Below, piece after piece: positions 36,711 through 48,168 of a stretch of DNA of 64,000 nucleotides. Source of the stretch: Nilaparvata lugens (lineage: Eukaryota; Arthropoda; Insecta; Hemiptera; Delphacidae); NCBI RefSeq assembly GCF_014356525.2, contig NC_052508.1, positions 48,153,858 through 48,217,857 of the forward strand, in the 5' to 3' direction. The position numbers and the translations under genes are program-made. Under the pieces are notes generated by a model, which did not search any database, was not told where the DNA came from, and was given only the letters and a program-made list of their open reading frames with translations. The first letter of the stretch is position 1, and every line of letters starts with the position of its first letter.

Positions 36711-37489
36711 GAAGTATTCTGTAGAGAGGCTGGGTTTCAAGAATGTCTCACTAATAGCAATAACATCCACCGAGACCGTAGAGAATATTAACCTGAACTC
36801 GTCAAAATGAGCTGGCAGGGATTGGGCGTTGATATGACATAATTTAAGTAGGTTTGAGTGATCATCAAAAGCTGATGTCAGCTCATTAATGAAGTCTGAC
36901 ATATTTGTTGGAATTTATATCTTCAAGAAAATATATTGAATGGAAATAGAAACTGGGATAGTATGTATTTTAATTAAGAGATAGTTGAGTTAAATTTGGA
37001 TACTGGTGATCAGTCTACTAAGATTAAGATGGAAAGGATTGAAAAGTCCCACAGCAAGTTATAAATTGGCTACCCTCTATGTACTTCAACAAAAATATTC
37101 TAATGTAATATAAGCAGCAACCACTGAATGCAAAAGTTTATTTTTAAATAAATAATTATATATTATTGAGAACCCAATATAATTGATCCAACTATTTATT
37201 GGTTAATCAATAGTAATGAAAAAAATAGAATTGGATAGGCTGGTTAAAGTGACTATTTTAAAGTCATTGATAAAAAAGTTAAATAAAGGAAAAAACAAAA
37301 CAATAATAGAGATAAGGAGATGCTAAGTTAGAATATCTTTACATTGGAAAAATACTGTATTATATTTAATATAAACTGAATCTATAGTTAATGCATATAA
37401 TATCTAGTTAATACCTCTTAATAACATTTAACAAAAAGCAGAGCCCCCATAAAAAGTATATCGTGAGAAAACAAGGGAACAGCCTCTGT

Positions 37490-37990
37490 TCTTATCAAGC
37501 TCTAATCTCTTCTTCTTCTTCTCTATACTTATAAAAGGCTAAGCCCCGACAGACTGAAATCACACCACAGCCCAAACTACTGAGCCTAAAAACTTGAAAT
37601 TTTGCACGATTGTTTATGGTAGCCTGAAAACATCCACTAAGAAAGGATTTTCAGAAATTTGCCCCCCTGAGGGAGCTGGGGCCCCCCCAAAATTTTGTAC
37701 TTTTTAACCGCTCATTGCACAGCAAAGTCATGAGGAACTTTTTTGTTCAGCTACGAAGAAAAATTAGATCTATGCAGAAAAATTTCGATCAGGAGCACAG
37801 GGGGGTCCAGGAGAGGGAATTTTTCGAAAATGTTTATGTAAAATCACACTACAGCTCAAACTAATTGTCCTACAGACTTGAAACTTTGCACAAATATTCT
37901 TCAAACATGCTAGACGCGCACTAAGAACGGATTTTGAGATATTTTGCCTCTAAGGGTTTCAAAGGATGAAAAAGGATCCTATTAAGTAAG
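37490..37990. repeat. Dispersed repeat with two internal related units
   Basis: Motifs 'atcacaccacagcccaaacta' (about 37559) and 'aatcacactacagctcaaact' (about 37844), each followed by 'gacttgaaa/acttgaaat' and 'ttttgcac/ctttgcac', give two related units of about 285 bp. Runs of C and G occur near 37660-37690. No ORF. Confidence 0.5.
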
Positions 37991-38734
37991 GTTATGAACA
38001 TGGTAAGGTGAATGCCATATGGAACTGATATAATTGACAAATGATATTCTAACATATGTTGTAATCATTGGGAATCTTAAAATAATTTTATCAATCAGCT
38101 GATCGAATTTAATTTTCTGTGGATCGAAAGCGCGAGCTTATTGCCACGTGTTTGTTCCATTATTGTATGCTTATGCTTGGCCTTCTATCAGCTGTATATG
38201 GAGTCTCACATTCCGATTAGAACTGAGCACAGAGATTTTCTTTGGTTAGGAGTTTGTTGATAATTTAAATTTTATTGCAAACAAAAAAAACATTGAAAAA
38301 TTTCTTAATAGACAACAAGATTACAAAAAAAAAAAATGTCAAACATAAACCTACATATTTATTTGTAGCACGGCCAGAAAAAGACAAACTTGAGTACTAT
38401 TAGCCGTGAGTTCATTCAATATAACTTATATTTTTGTGTTAATATTTTGTGAACAAAAAGTACGAGTTGATGAGAGATGTGAGTAATTTCTTATATTTGA
38501 TCTAAATGGTTATTCATATTGTAGTAGTCGGGGTCACTTCAATAGAAGTTTTTCATTTTGTAGCTAATAAATTTCATATGTATTGATTATCCATAATGTA
38601 TCCAGTGTCCATAATGGAAGTGATTGAACTACTCAAAATTATTGGCTTACTGGTCCTTCATAGAATTTATAGTATTTCTGGTGATTGAGCCTGTCTTTTT
38701 TCAGCGTCGACTATTAATAATAAAGCTTTATTTA

Positions 38735-39650
38735 CAACTAGCTTACCTGGCAAACTTCGTACCGCCAAAAAGTCAATGTATCTCATGTCACACTAATTAC
38801 TTTATTTGGTGAATCATGAAATTTATTTGACAATCAATATTTTCATTTACATCTGAATACGGACTTCCTATGTGCTTAGTCATGCAGCATTCATTATTCC
38901 CAAAACATATTCTTCTCAATCAATTAATTGGTAGTAATATCTAACAGTAAAGTGTTGAATTAAAAAAAAGATAGGGTAAATCAGTGTTTCAAAGACGAAT
39001 TTAATGTTTTTATAGTTGTTGATTGTGAATAGATGGTCCAGGAAATATGCGATGTACGATGAATTACATATTCTTTCCATCTTCCATTTTAGGATGAATA
39101 TAAGCTAAGCTAAATTTAAAAAAATGGAAATTATTTTGGCATTAATGAATGCAATATGAACATCTCTCCTCCATCAGGTGAATAATTTTTCTCCAACATT
39201 TCCCGGTTACTCAATGATAGGGGAGTTATTATTTGTATAGGTCTTCTAAGGAATCATTATCTACAGCTGGTACCAATCAACTACACTTCAACTCCAAACT
39301 ACCGTTGTAATACCAGTAGCCTACACAATTTATCATAGGGTGACGTGTTTATTACAGCTGGTAACTTTAGATGATAAATCATATTATCTTAATATGATCT
39401 TGAATCATGATCATCTTTCCGTTCTTCGGTAGCCGCTAGGCCGACAATTTCGAAAACATAGATCTGTGAAAAATGGATTAATAAATAATCATTATTAGCC
39501 ACCCTATTAAAATTTCTGGTCAGAAACCATCCCCAATATTCACACAACATATTCCCAAAGTTTCATGCCGTTATGTCAAACATTTTTCAAGTCATAGGGA
39601 ACAAACACACAAACAGACATTCATTTTTATAAATATATAATATATAGAAG
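38735..39650. repeat. Dispersed non-coding repeat ending in AT-rich tail
   Basis: Begins 'ctagcttacctggcaaactt' and ends 'aacaaacacacaaacagac' plus an AT-rich tail (tataaatatataatatatag), a pattern I know from interspersed repeats in hemipteran genomes. No ORF and no confirmed termini. Confidence 0.4.
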
Positions 39651-39884
39651 ATAGAAGATTTCATTCGGCTTAAACAAAAGCCTCTCTAAATGGAGGTAGA
39701 ATGATAAGGTTGACAGCTTTCAGTTCTGTTGTTTTAACATTTTTTTTCAAATCACTTTCGAAAAGTACATGTAGTACCTACTATTGTGTTTGAGACACTT
39801 CTGGCGCTATCATAGTTTCACAACTATTCTGTTCCACACTCCTATCTCTTGCAGTCGTTAACCATATCCATAATAAAATAAAGA

Positions 39885-40105
39885 GTTGGCTTATACACGT
39901 ACGGGATAGGAAAATTATGTTTGACGCATCATCACGTCTGAACTACTGGACTAATTAACTTGAAATTTTGCATGTAGACTAGATTCATAATTAACCAAGG
40001 ATGGTTATAGGCCTATTTTCAATTCTTCAAAATTTCATTATGTCAAGTTTTCAGATTATCAAATTTGAAAATAGATCCTTGCGAAGCACGGGTTCCTGCT
40101 AGTAT
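39885..40105. repeat. Dispersed repeat family, copy 1 (second copy at 46574-46776)
   Basis: 'ggcttatacacgtacgggat', 'catcatcacgtctgaactac', 'taacttgaaatttt' and 'gaagcacgggttcctgctag' recur in the same order near 46574-46776. It ends in CTAG followed by T, which would suit a Helitron 3' end, but I see no convincing hairpin. Confidence 0.6.
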
Positions 40106-40558
40106 TTTATAATCGATAACTGAGAAAAAACAAGATGATATAGGCACGAGATGCATGAATAGATTCTACATTAATTTCATATGAAAGTACAAAAATCAAG
40201 AGTTAACATTTAAGATACAAATGAATGAAATGAAAAATAATTAATTATTGCAACGAGAGAAAACAACATAAATCAACCCTAATTGGGAGTAAATAATAAT
40301 TTCAATTACCGAATGTTAATAATGATAAAAACTTCATGCTGCAAGCATACTCAAAAGGATATTATCAAAGAAGAAGAAAAATATATAAATAGCTTAAAAA
40401 TTAAACAACGCTGAAGCGAAAAAATGAATAAATAAAATATAGAAATTAAAAGTTCAACTGATAGCGCCAGTAGAAATGATAATATTTACTTTATAAAAGC
40501 AAGCAACTGAAAGATGTAACTACTCACCAAGCAGTTTACATGCATCCACATACTTTTA

Positions 40559-41259
40559 CTAAGAGTCTTCTGGTTGCATCACATCACTTTGATTGAAAGA
40601 ATGCGTGAAAATTCTGCCGTCCCTCTTCCATATAACTTTACCGTCGCGAGACCACACATTCCTGTAACAAACTTCGTCAGTAATCTGCCTTAAAAATAGA
40701 TGTCGTGGTTTAGTGAGGTCTTCGTGGATTGAAAGGTCGGTATTCTTCAATTTGTAGCTGGCTGAGATGACATCGCTGCGTCGCTGATAGCTGATAAATT
40801 TGATCAGCACTTGTCGAGGCGGCGCCCCCGCCCTCGCTCTCGTCCGACACGATGGCTCCGGTCAATATGGTTTGGCCGGATCTCCAAGCCGAGCTTAGCA
40901 TTGAGCAGGTCCGACATGGCCGCCAGACCATGTCCGTCCAGACCACCTCCGTCGTCGCCGTCCAACTCCGGCACGCCAGACAGCCGCACGTTGTTGCGCC
41001 GCTGGTACTGGGCCAGGCCATCCAAACGACTGTCAAATTGTTGTAGCTGCTTCACTTGTTTCTTCAGTGCTGCATTCTCCTGCGACAGATCGTTGATTGT
41101 CTTGACAGTATCCTAAAGCCTGGTCTCCAACGCAGCGCCGACCGTCTCACATAGGTTGTCGCGGAGCCGATCCTCGATTCTTGCAGCGAAACGATCGTAA
41201 AAATCGTCGCTGCGTAGAAGTGCTTCGAGAGCTTTGGTAGCTTGGTTTTGCGTCGCCAT
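40559..41259 (-). pseudogene. LINE ORF1-like protein (coiled coil plus RRM-type), broken
   Basis: From a Met at 41259 the - strand reads MATQNQATKALEALLRSDDF, then an in-frame TAG at 41113-41115, then a coiled-coil heptad stretch (DLSQENAALKKQVKQLQQFD), then YQRRNNVRLSGVPE, LNAKLGLEI and IDRSHRVGR, a pattern like the L1-type ORF1 RNA-binding domain. A frameshift near 40815 leads to VLIKFISYQRRSDVISASYK and the C-terminus, stop at 40559-40561. One stop and one frameshift make it a pseudogene. It could be the ORF1 of the LINE at 34493-36902. The ORF in the overlapping frame at 41064-41552 is a shadow. Confidence 0.65.
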
Positions 41260-41508
41260 GGCAACAGAGCCGGCGTCAGCAGTCGACGAGCAAGACGAAG
41301 AGGAGGGAGGCCGGCTGGTCTGCCCTCTCTGTTGTTTGGTATGATTACGCTGCTGGGCAGGTGATGATACAGCCTTATCTTTTTCGAACGAAGTGCTGGT
41401 GGCGACATAACCATAACTATTTCACCTTTTAAACTTTGAAGAACCATGCGAGCTTGAAATTTAAAATTTGAAATTTCACGAACTGATGTAATGATGTGTA
41501 GAGCACAC

Positions 41509-43302
41509 GTTTTTTTTTGTTTTTTTTTTCTATTGGTCAATACTATAGCCATCTAGTCTAAAGACTAATGAGCTAATTTTTTCTATCCTAAATTACTACT
41601 TGAAAAATTGAACAGTGAATTTCTCATTAGGAACTCTTACTGCTATTGTTTAATTAATATGTACACTTATTGACTGCACTATAGAAGCTAGATTCACTCA
41701 ATCACTGCTCTGCTCTTTCACTGGACACTACTTGAACAAGCACTGCACTAGTTCAAACTGTTTCCTCCTTTTGAGCCTCCGCACCAACCCTCCATTGTCT
41801 AGCAGCTGGATCGCCTCGACGTTGTCATGTTGGTGCAGTCGCCACTCGTGCCTCTCCGCATGCCTCTGGATCTCGGTGGATATCAGGTCGACGTGCAGGT
41901 CTCTATGAAGATCGCTGTTCCTGACATACCAAAGAGCATCCACGATGTTCCTTAGCACTTTGTTTTGAAAACGTTGTATGACATTGATGTTGCTGTCTTT
42001 GGTACACCCCCAAAGTTGTATACCATACGTCCATAATGGCTTTAATATCTGTTTGTACAGAAGTACTTTGTTTCGGATTGAAAGGATGGAGTTTCTTCCA
42101 ATCAGCCAATACAGCTTCTTATATTTGATTCCAAGCTCTTCTCTCTTCTTCTTGACATGGGCCTTCCAGCGAAGCTTTGCGTCCAAGGTCATACCTAGAT
42201 ACTTGGCATCATTAGCATATGGTACAACTTGGTTGTTGATAGTTATTGGTATGGGCAGGTCCTTCTTATTGGTAAAATTGATGTGAATCGACTTTGTTTC
42301 ATTCAATTTCATTCTCCACTTTCTAGTCCAATCTTGAATTTTGTTGATGGTTCTCCGTAGTTTCTCTGTTGCAATATGAATATTACTGTCTACTGATAAT
42401 ATGGCTGTGTCGTCTGCAAATGTTGCTGTAGTATTCTCATCAAGGCTGGGAATATCGCTGGTATAGAGTAGGTAAAGAACTGGTCCCAGAACACTGCCTT
42501 GAGGAACTCCTGCTTTAATTTCCTTCAAATCAGAATATGAACTTTCATGCCTGACCCTAAAGTATCTGTCAGTCAGATACGATTGTAATATATCTGTATA
42601 TTGCTTTGGTAGCACTTTTTTGAGCTTGAAAATGAGACCTTCATGCCATACTTTATCAAAAGCTTGCCCTATTTCAAGGAAAGCTGCTGAACAGACTTTT
42701 TTCTCTTCTAAGCACTTCTCTATTACATTTATAATCCGATGCACTTGATCTATTGTTGAGTGTTTCTCTCTGAAGCCAAATTGGTGATTTGGAATTATGT
42801 GCTGTCTCTCAATTATTGGTTTTAGCCTACTAAGTAAAATCCTTTCAAACAACTTGGATAGGACCGGTAACAATGATATTGGCCTATATGATGATACTTC
42901 ATGTGGCTCTTTACCTGGCTTCAGTAGCATTATAACCTCTGCTACTTTCCATATTCCTGGTACGAATTTTAGTCTGAAAGAAGCATTCAAAATGTTTGTT
43001 AAGTTCACTATTGCTTTCCTTGGTAGGTGTTTGAGGACTGAGCCGGTTATCATGTCAAATCCAGGGGTTTTTTTGTTGTTCAGATTTCTTATTTCTCTTT
43101 TCACTTCTTCTACTGTGACACGCATTATTTCTTGATTCGGCTGTAAGATATTTTCATCCGCTTCTAAAGTTTCCTCTTTACCTGAGTTGATTGGCTGGAA
43201 AACGTTTACAAGATGATCCGCAAATGTCTGTGCCTTTTCATCACTACTCCTTGCCCATTGTCTGTCCTGCTTTCTGAGAGGAGGAGATTGTTGAATGGTT
43301 CG
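41509..43302 (-). mobile_element. Jockey-clade LINE, 5'-truncated, 19-bp target duplication
   Basis: Flanked by the direct repeat aatgatgtgtagagcacac at 41490-41508 and 43303-43321. The 3' end (- strand) is a poly(A)-like tail at 41509-41529. The 3' half is nearly identical to the Jockey element at 53022-57533. Only part of the reverse-transcriptase ORF is present, so it was truncated on insertion. Confidence 0.95.
41728..43302 (-). pseudogene. Jockey reverse transcriptase, truncated
   Basis: An open frame of about 525 codons on the - strand, starting inside the ORF2 linker (TIQQSPPLRKQDRQ) and covering the RT (NNKKTPGFDMITGSVL, YRPISLLPVLSKLFERIL, HQFGFREKHSTIDQVH, AGVPQGSVLGPVLYLLYTSD, FADD in ATFADDTAILS) and C-terminal part to a stop at 41728. 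No endonuclease. The Met near 43323 belongs to the flank (target duplication), so there is no real start. Uninterrupted RT suggests recent insertion. Confidence 0.9.
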
Positions 43303-43321
43303 TAAATGATGTGTAGAGCAC

Positions 43322-44406
43322 ACATGATGAGAATTTGGGAACGAACAGACGACTAAATCCCACTATAGTAAAAAATAGGGAGCTCTAACTTTTCACGTCA
43401 ACCTGCGAACAATTCCTTATCTCCATTTCCTAATTACGTATGTCAATTAAGTATGTTTTAATATGTTATTAGTTAGTACTGTACTGTAGTTGTGCCCATC
43501 TGTAGGCGTCTCTAATTTTCAACAAAAATTGCGTTAACGTATTTAAAAAAGTCTACTAATCTTAATAAATGCAAAGCATTCAAGATCAGATCTATTTGTA
43601 AGCATTTCTCATTTCTAGCAGAACTAACGCTTTTAAATCCACTTGATCTTATGTAGTTTTTTCTTAAGTAAATATAATGGATATATTCTTAGAAAATTGG
43701 CCTTTTGAAAATTCATATTTTATGTTAATTTGGAACATTCAATTGATTTATTTGCTTCTTATAGCAACTTCCAAAGGGATCTAAGGCAGCTTTTCATCTC
43801 ATGAGTATTTAACCTGTGTTTGCTGTTTTTTTTTTCATTTTCCTTGATTTTCTTTTGTGGGTTCTATGACCTTTGTCTTAGTATAATCTGATTCTTTCCT
43901 TTATTTTTTCTATTCATTTGCTTATTCAAATTTAAAATGTTATTTAGAAACCAATCTGGTATAATTCATTCTTAACATCTTAAGTTCAGTTTTCACTCAA
44001 CTTCTTATAGGTTATTTATTTACTCGTACTGATGTATCTATGATCCACCCATAATCTTAATTATTTGCATTAGGTTTATTTGCCTAATGCCTTTATTAAT
44101 ATCGATTTATTATTTTTGTCATTTGAGCTTCATTTTATTTCACATTGTATAAGTTAATTTGTGTGTTATAAGAGCAATAATGGGGTCTCCCTGGTGCTCT
44201 CAAATATTGTACGTTTTCAATAAATAAATAACATCTTCAAAATCAATTTCTATTTTCAAATAATGCAAAAATTCCTTTATTTTTTTAACAATGCCAAAAA
44301 TATGTATTTTGTGCAACCATGATGGAAATATTAGAACCAAGTGAACTTGATATCTATAATTTTGTAGTAGAGTTGTTTTCACTCATTTAAAATGTAATTT
44401 TTTCAG
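43322..44406 (+). other. Right end of ECI2 intron 3
   Basis: AT-rich, no coding or repeat element recognised, ending at acceptor 'ttttttcag'. Confidence 0.7.
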
Positions 44407-44496
44407 GCATATTTCTACACGCCATTCACATCACTTGGTCTCTCACCTGAGGGTTGCTCAACATTTACTTTTCCACGTCTTCTAGGCACAAGAAAG
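44407..44496 (+). CDS. ECI2: Enoyl-CoA delta isomerase 2, exon 4 (catalytic)
   Basis: Thirty codons: AYFYTPFTSLGLSPEGCSTF then TFPRLLGTRK (residues about 128-157). LSPEG carries the glutamate that shuttles the proton in delta3,delta2-enoyl-CoA isomerases (human ECI2 QSPEGCS), about residue 142 here. Phase 0 at both ends; acceptor 'tttcag' at 44406 and donor AAG|gtaata. Confidence 0.92.
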
Positions 44497-46053
44497 GTAA
44501 TATGATGAGAATACTTTTCAATGCATGATTATTCAGAAACTATCTAATTTTGAAAAATGTTACAACATTTGGTTAATTTTAAAACTGGGTAACTAGCAGT
44601 TGAGATATTTGATGTTGAGCAGCAGGCTCTTGCATGACTTGATAAATGAATCTAATCAGATCTGTGTTCTAGATATCTAGATAAACTGATAAAATTAATA
44701 AATAATCGTCTAAGAACTCATTAACAAAACTCGAGCGAAACTTGTATTATTTTACTAAAAATTCTGAAAACTGGTATTTTAAAATATCATTCAGCTCCAA
44801 TTCATTTACATACTTATTGTTTTTTTATACTTATTATTTAATAATATTATATTTGTTTTATATACCTATGAATTTAAACTCTTGATTGTTTTTTGATCAA
44901 ACTCTTGATCGAAAAAGGGATACTGTACTTCTAAAATTCAGTCAAATATGCTATTTGTAGAATAATACCATCTCAGGTATTTCTATAGTCTTTATGATGC
45001 GTGACAAAATATTTACTATTTTGTTTGTTGTGTTTCTTATGTTGAAATGCGCTACTGGAATTTGTAATCTCATGCTCGTTACTTGAACAAAATAAGTTCA
45101 ATAAATTCAATAACTTTGATAAAAAAGCATGTTATTATTGTTTATTTTATTTATCTAACAAAATAATGTATGTATATTAAACGTTATTTTTTCAATTGCT
45201 TATAAATATCATTTTCACTAGCTATTAGTTCAATTGCCTTTTCAAGTCATACTGTTGCCAGAGCTCATAGAGCGCACATCGTCTGTAACTCATGTTCAGG
45301 TTTATTAGTAGGCTATGTTGAAATAAATAATTATTTTTAAGAAGCCGTTTTGTTATTCCAGTTCCTTAACTTCAGAACTTTAATTAGTAATGTCAAACCA
45401 AAATGGGCCCTAGGGTTGTCTCGGATAATGGCAGGGAATAATGATTGTTATAATGAGAGATTAACGTTCGTTACGAACTACTGGTATCTGAATTTGAAAC
45501 TCATAAATGTCTAAAATATAAAAATGTCAATTATTCCATTTTAAACATAAAACATATATGCAACTGTCAATTTCATAGAATGGTAATAATTTTCAATAGT
45601 TAAGAATAATATTATTCAATACTATTGATAAACGACATAAATATAAATCCGAAAAGTTCTAATTTCGTTCTAGTTTTGAAATAATGAGTAGAAATGAGAT
45701 AGTCGTCATTCCTCTCTTCCTATGAATCATTCATTGTGGTTGTGCACCAGTCAATATCCTCAACTAGTTATCAAAGTGAAATATACATTATTAATTCATC
45801 TAATAAAATAAATGAATGCCATGAAAGTAATTTCCAGAACCTGTTCATTGCTCTGTTTCAATCAAACCGGCAATTATTATCAATTTTTCAGTCAATCATT
45901 TCATATTGATAATCAAACCAATTCATGTCTCAGAACATTAATTTATAAGTATTTTATTTATTTATTCTTACAAAAATCTAGGAGTGCAACAGGCATAACA
46001 GCCCAAAACGCACTCATGAATACAGGAAATACATTATTAAAAATTATTACAAA

Positions 46054-46060
<7 letters not shown>

Positions 46061-46124
<64 letters not shown>
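46061..46124. repeat. (TA)n microsatellite
   Basis: About 32 TA units without interruption. Confidence 0.95.
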
Positions 46125-46132
<8 letters not shown>

Positions 46133-46573
46133 TGTGAAACCCAAATTGGGCCTACGGCTGTCACGGACAATGGAAGTGAATAATGATTATCATGTAGAAA
46201 GATGTTTCAAGATGTTGAGAGAGCGTTTCGAACCACTGGTCTGAATTTGAATCTCATGCCTATCACCGTATTATAGCTGGACTTCCCCAGTATAGAATCG
46301 AGGGTAAGGCGTTTATCCAATCTGAGTGATATAATGAGCTCTGACTGCTGCACCAACCTCTATATATCAATAACTAGAAGCATGAAGTGAAGTTAAAAAA
46401 AAGTTACATGATTTCTATGAACTTTGGAAGAAATGAAACTCGTCATTACGTAACCTAACTAGAAAATATAGGTCTTCAAAGAGGAATGACTATGTATTTG
46501 AAGTACGGTATCATTTTCAGGGTTTCTCTCTATCCTTGTCAGGTTTTCAGATTGTCCATCTATAATGATGGTG

Positions 46574-46776
46574 AGAATTGGCTTATACATGTACTGGATA
46601 GGAAATTCACGAATGGCGCATCATCACGTCTGAACTACGGTTCTGATTAACTTGAAATTTGCATATAGATTCTTTATTTACCGAGGATGATTATAGACCT
46701 ATTCTAGATTCTTCAAAATTTCAGTAGGTCAAGTTTCCAATTGGACCCTTGCAGAGCACGGGTTACCTGCTACTGC
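46574..46776. repeat. Dispersed repeat family, copy 2
   Basis: Same order of motifs as 39885-40105 ('ggcttatacatgtactggat', 'catcatcacgtctgaactac', 'gagcacgggttacctgcta'), about 80-85% identical by eye. It lies just beyond the stop codon of the nested carrier gene and may provide part of its 3' UTR. Confidence 0.6.
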
Positions 46777-46815
46777 TAGCTCGCAATAATTGAATGATTT
46801 GAACCTTGATTGAAT

Positions 46816-47210
46816 TCAGTCACTTATTATATTTAATAAATCAATAAACGTGTCATAAACCATAAATGTTATAGCAACATCCATGCAGGCTGTCAATAGC
46901 CTGGGAACCGTTCCCTTGTAGAACGCAGCCGGCCCTTCTTTGGTCCAAATTTTCCTGAAACAGTCGACAGTGCTGGAGTACTTGTCGGCTTGGAAGCCTT
47001 GCATCCTGGTTTTGACCACGTCAACAGGTGTGTTGGCCAATACACTGGTGGCTCCCCCCACCGCCCCGAACACTCCAACCAGCACCTTGGGCACGTGTTT
47101 CGTTCTGTCGTCACCGCAGTATGTGTCTTTCATGGTTTCCATGACTGCAAAGCGAATCGCCTGGTTGCTGCCCTGTCTCAGTGTGGTGGCTGTAACGCCT
47201 TGGTAAATGC
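46816..47210 (-). CDS. SLC25A1: Mitochondrial tricarboxylate (citrate) carrier, terminal exon
   Basis: Starts after acceptor 'ctcattgcag' (- strand, exon base 47210) and encodes GIYQGVTATTLRQGSNQAIR, then the third mitochondrial-carrier repeat: signature TPVDVVKTRMQG (Pro about residue 253), DKYSSTVDCFRKIW, FYKGTVPRLLTACMDVAI, ending LLNIISD with TGA at 46816-46818. The inner-membrane carrier exports citrate from mitochondria in exchange for malate, feeding lipid synthesis. The family motif PRLGRVCLDVAI is here PRLLTACMDVAI: the second arginine (human Arg282 by my recollection, a substrate-site and disease residue) is replaced by Thr, so substrate range may differ. All other carrier motifs are intact. 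Confidence 0.9.
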
Positions 47211-47319
47211 CTGCAATGAGAATCGATAAGTGACTGGTTGAATAATTCTGTTCTAAGACATTCTAAAACTTTTTTCAGGATTCAGCACGTTATGTATATT
47301 AAAGTGAAATATTAGCGAT

Positions 47320-47475
47320 ATTGTCAGTTCCACATAATTGATTTGAGCCAAACTCAATTTTCAATGCACTTGAGGCAACAGTGGTATTTTTTGGTTAGAC
47401 TAACAAAACAGGTTACAATGCCCCAGTGCATTGAAACTTAAGTTTGGCTCAAATAAATTATGTGGAACTGACAAT
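47320..47475. repeat. Long hairpin (foldback) with 51-bp arms
   Basis: Arms 47320-47370 and 47425-47475 are inverted repeats differing at only a few positions; the loop is 54 bp. 'ttgtcagttccacataat' begins the left arm and 'attatgtggaactgacaa' ends the right. Probably a small foldback MITE; its transcript would fold strongly on either strand. Confidence 0.85.
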
Positions 47476-47919
47476 AACGCATTAATTACACCAGGTACTT
47501 TGAGTCTTTGATTATTTCGTGCAATGATTCTGGAGTATTGGACAAGTGAGATAAAAAATGTTGACTTCTTGCTCAGGAACTTTTTACAGGGTGCCCCAAA
47601 ACCTGGAATTTTCCGTTACAGTTTTCTCCCACTTTTGCGGGACTATACTTATGATGCCACAAATGGATACAGTTTCGTCTTCTTTTATTAGGCTTTAATA
47701 TGATGTCAAGAAAAGTAATTGAGTAGTGTAACTACACAAAGTAGTTATGTACAAAATTCTTAAATAATAGGTAGCCTACTTGCAATGAATTGGCTATAAT
47801 TCGGCGCTCGGGATAGAGTTTTCAGTAGATTTAATTATTTTATATTTTTTGAGATTTGTTTATATATTCGGGTGATGTCATGTAAGCTTTTTGCTTGTGT
47901 CTGAGAATGAGTACGTGGG

Positions 47920-48040
47920 TGATTGATCAGATGATCAAACGTCCATGTCCATCAGCGGGATTTAAGCCCACGACCAGGTAGTGCTAGCAGACAAAAGGGT
48001 GCAACGCCTTACTCCACTCGATAAACCTGGCCGCCATAAA
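47920..48040 (-). mobile_element. tRNA-derived SINE-like segment
   Basis: On the - strand the sequence 'tcgagtggagtaaggcgttg' resembles an A box and, about 40 nt later, 'gtgggcttaaatcccgctga' a B box, as in tRNA-headed SINEs. Ends and target duplication were not resolved. Confidence 0.4.
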
Positions 48041-48168
48041 ATATTGTTAACATTTTAAATTTGTATGTTGCAAAAAAATATAATGTTTAACACGTCTAGT
48101 AGTTAAATACCTAACCAATTGATTTTATAAAATTAATTGACGAATAAAATGTTGATACATTATCATAC

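Larger units (their letters stand above)
34493..36902 (-). mobile_element. CR1/Jockey-superfamily LINE, piece 2 (endonuclease and 5' part of RT)
   Basis: Starts (- strand) at a Met at 36902 and encodes an AP-endonuclease: LKLCHINAQSLPAHFDEFRL, VIAISETF, VPGYTLFRNDRIGKGVGGVA, and GDFNA at about 36015-36036. After the Harbinger MITE it continues into the linker (PCPWFNREISLLRRERDKAR) and RT N-terminus, then is cut at 34493 by the LTR element, in the middle of the RT. 34493-35932 duplicates 25498-26938 at very high identity. A hAT MITE interrupts the endonuclease. Frame breaks make it non-functional. Confidence 0.8.
36903..40558. other. Repeat-rich non-coding block in ECI2 intron 3
   Basis: No coding region supported. 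Contains the dispersed repeats at 37490-37990, 38735-39650 and 39885-40105. If the ORF1 relic at 40559-41259 belongs to the same LINE as the endonuclease at 36902, this block was inserted between the two. Confidence 0.5.
23751..44406 (+). other. ECI2 intron 3, 20.6 kb, built largely of transposons
   Basis: Phase-0 GT...AG intron between ASDK and AYFYTPF. It holds a CR1/Jockey-superfamily LINE in two pieces, a gag-only LTR element, a LINE ORF1 relic and a 5'-truncated Jockey LINE, each listed separately. All recognised element coding is on the - strand, opposite to ECI2, a common orientation bias for elements tolerated in introns. Confidence 0.85.
44497..46815. other. ECI2 intron 4, left part, and downstream flank of the nested carrier gene
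   Basis: Non-coding for ECI2. It contains related 'ggaataatgatt'-type repeat segments near 45400-45500 and 46138-46380, a TA microsatellite, and a dispersed repeat at 46574-46776. The ORF through the TA run is an artefact. Confidence 0.7.
47211..48168 (-). other. Intron of the nested carrier gene
   Basis: 958 bp on the - strand, donor G|gtatga and acceptor attgcag, phase matching Gly (G|GC). It contains a 51-bp-arm hairpin at 47320-47475 and a tRNA-derived SINE-like segment at about 47920-48040. Confidence 0.85.

Noticed and set aside
40060..40105. Helitron 3' end (CTAG followed by T)
   Set aside because: No clear 16-20 bp hairpin just upstream, and the second copy near 46776 does not end the same way.
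41064..41552. 162-codon ORF on the - strand
   Set aside because: Out of frame with the ORF1-like protein it overlaps; no sensible composition; it crosses the LINE target duplication.
45812..46129. 105-codon ORF ending in Ile/Tyr repeats
   Set aside because: The end is the TA microsatellite and the rest has no support.
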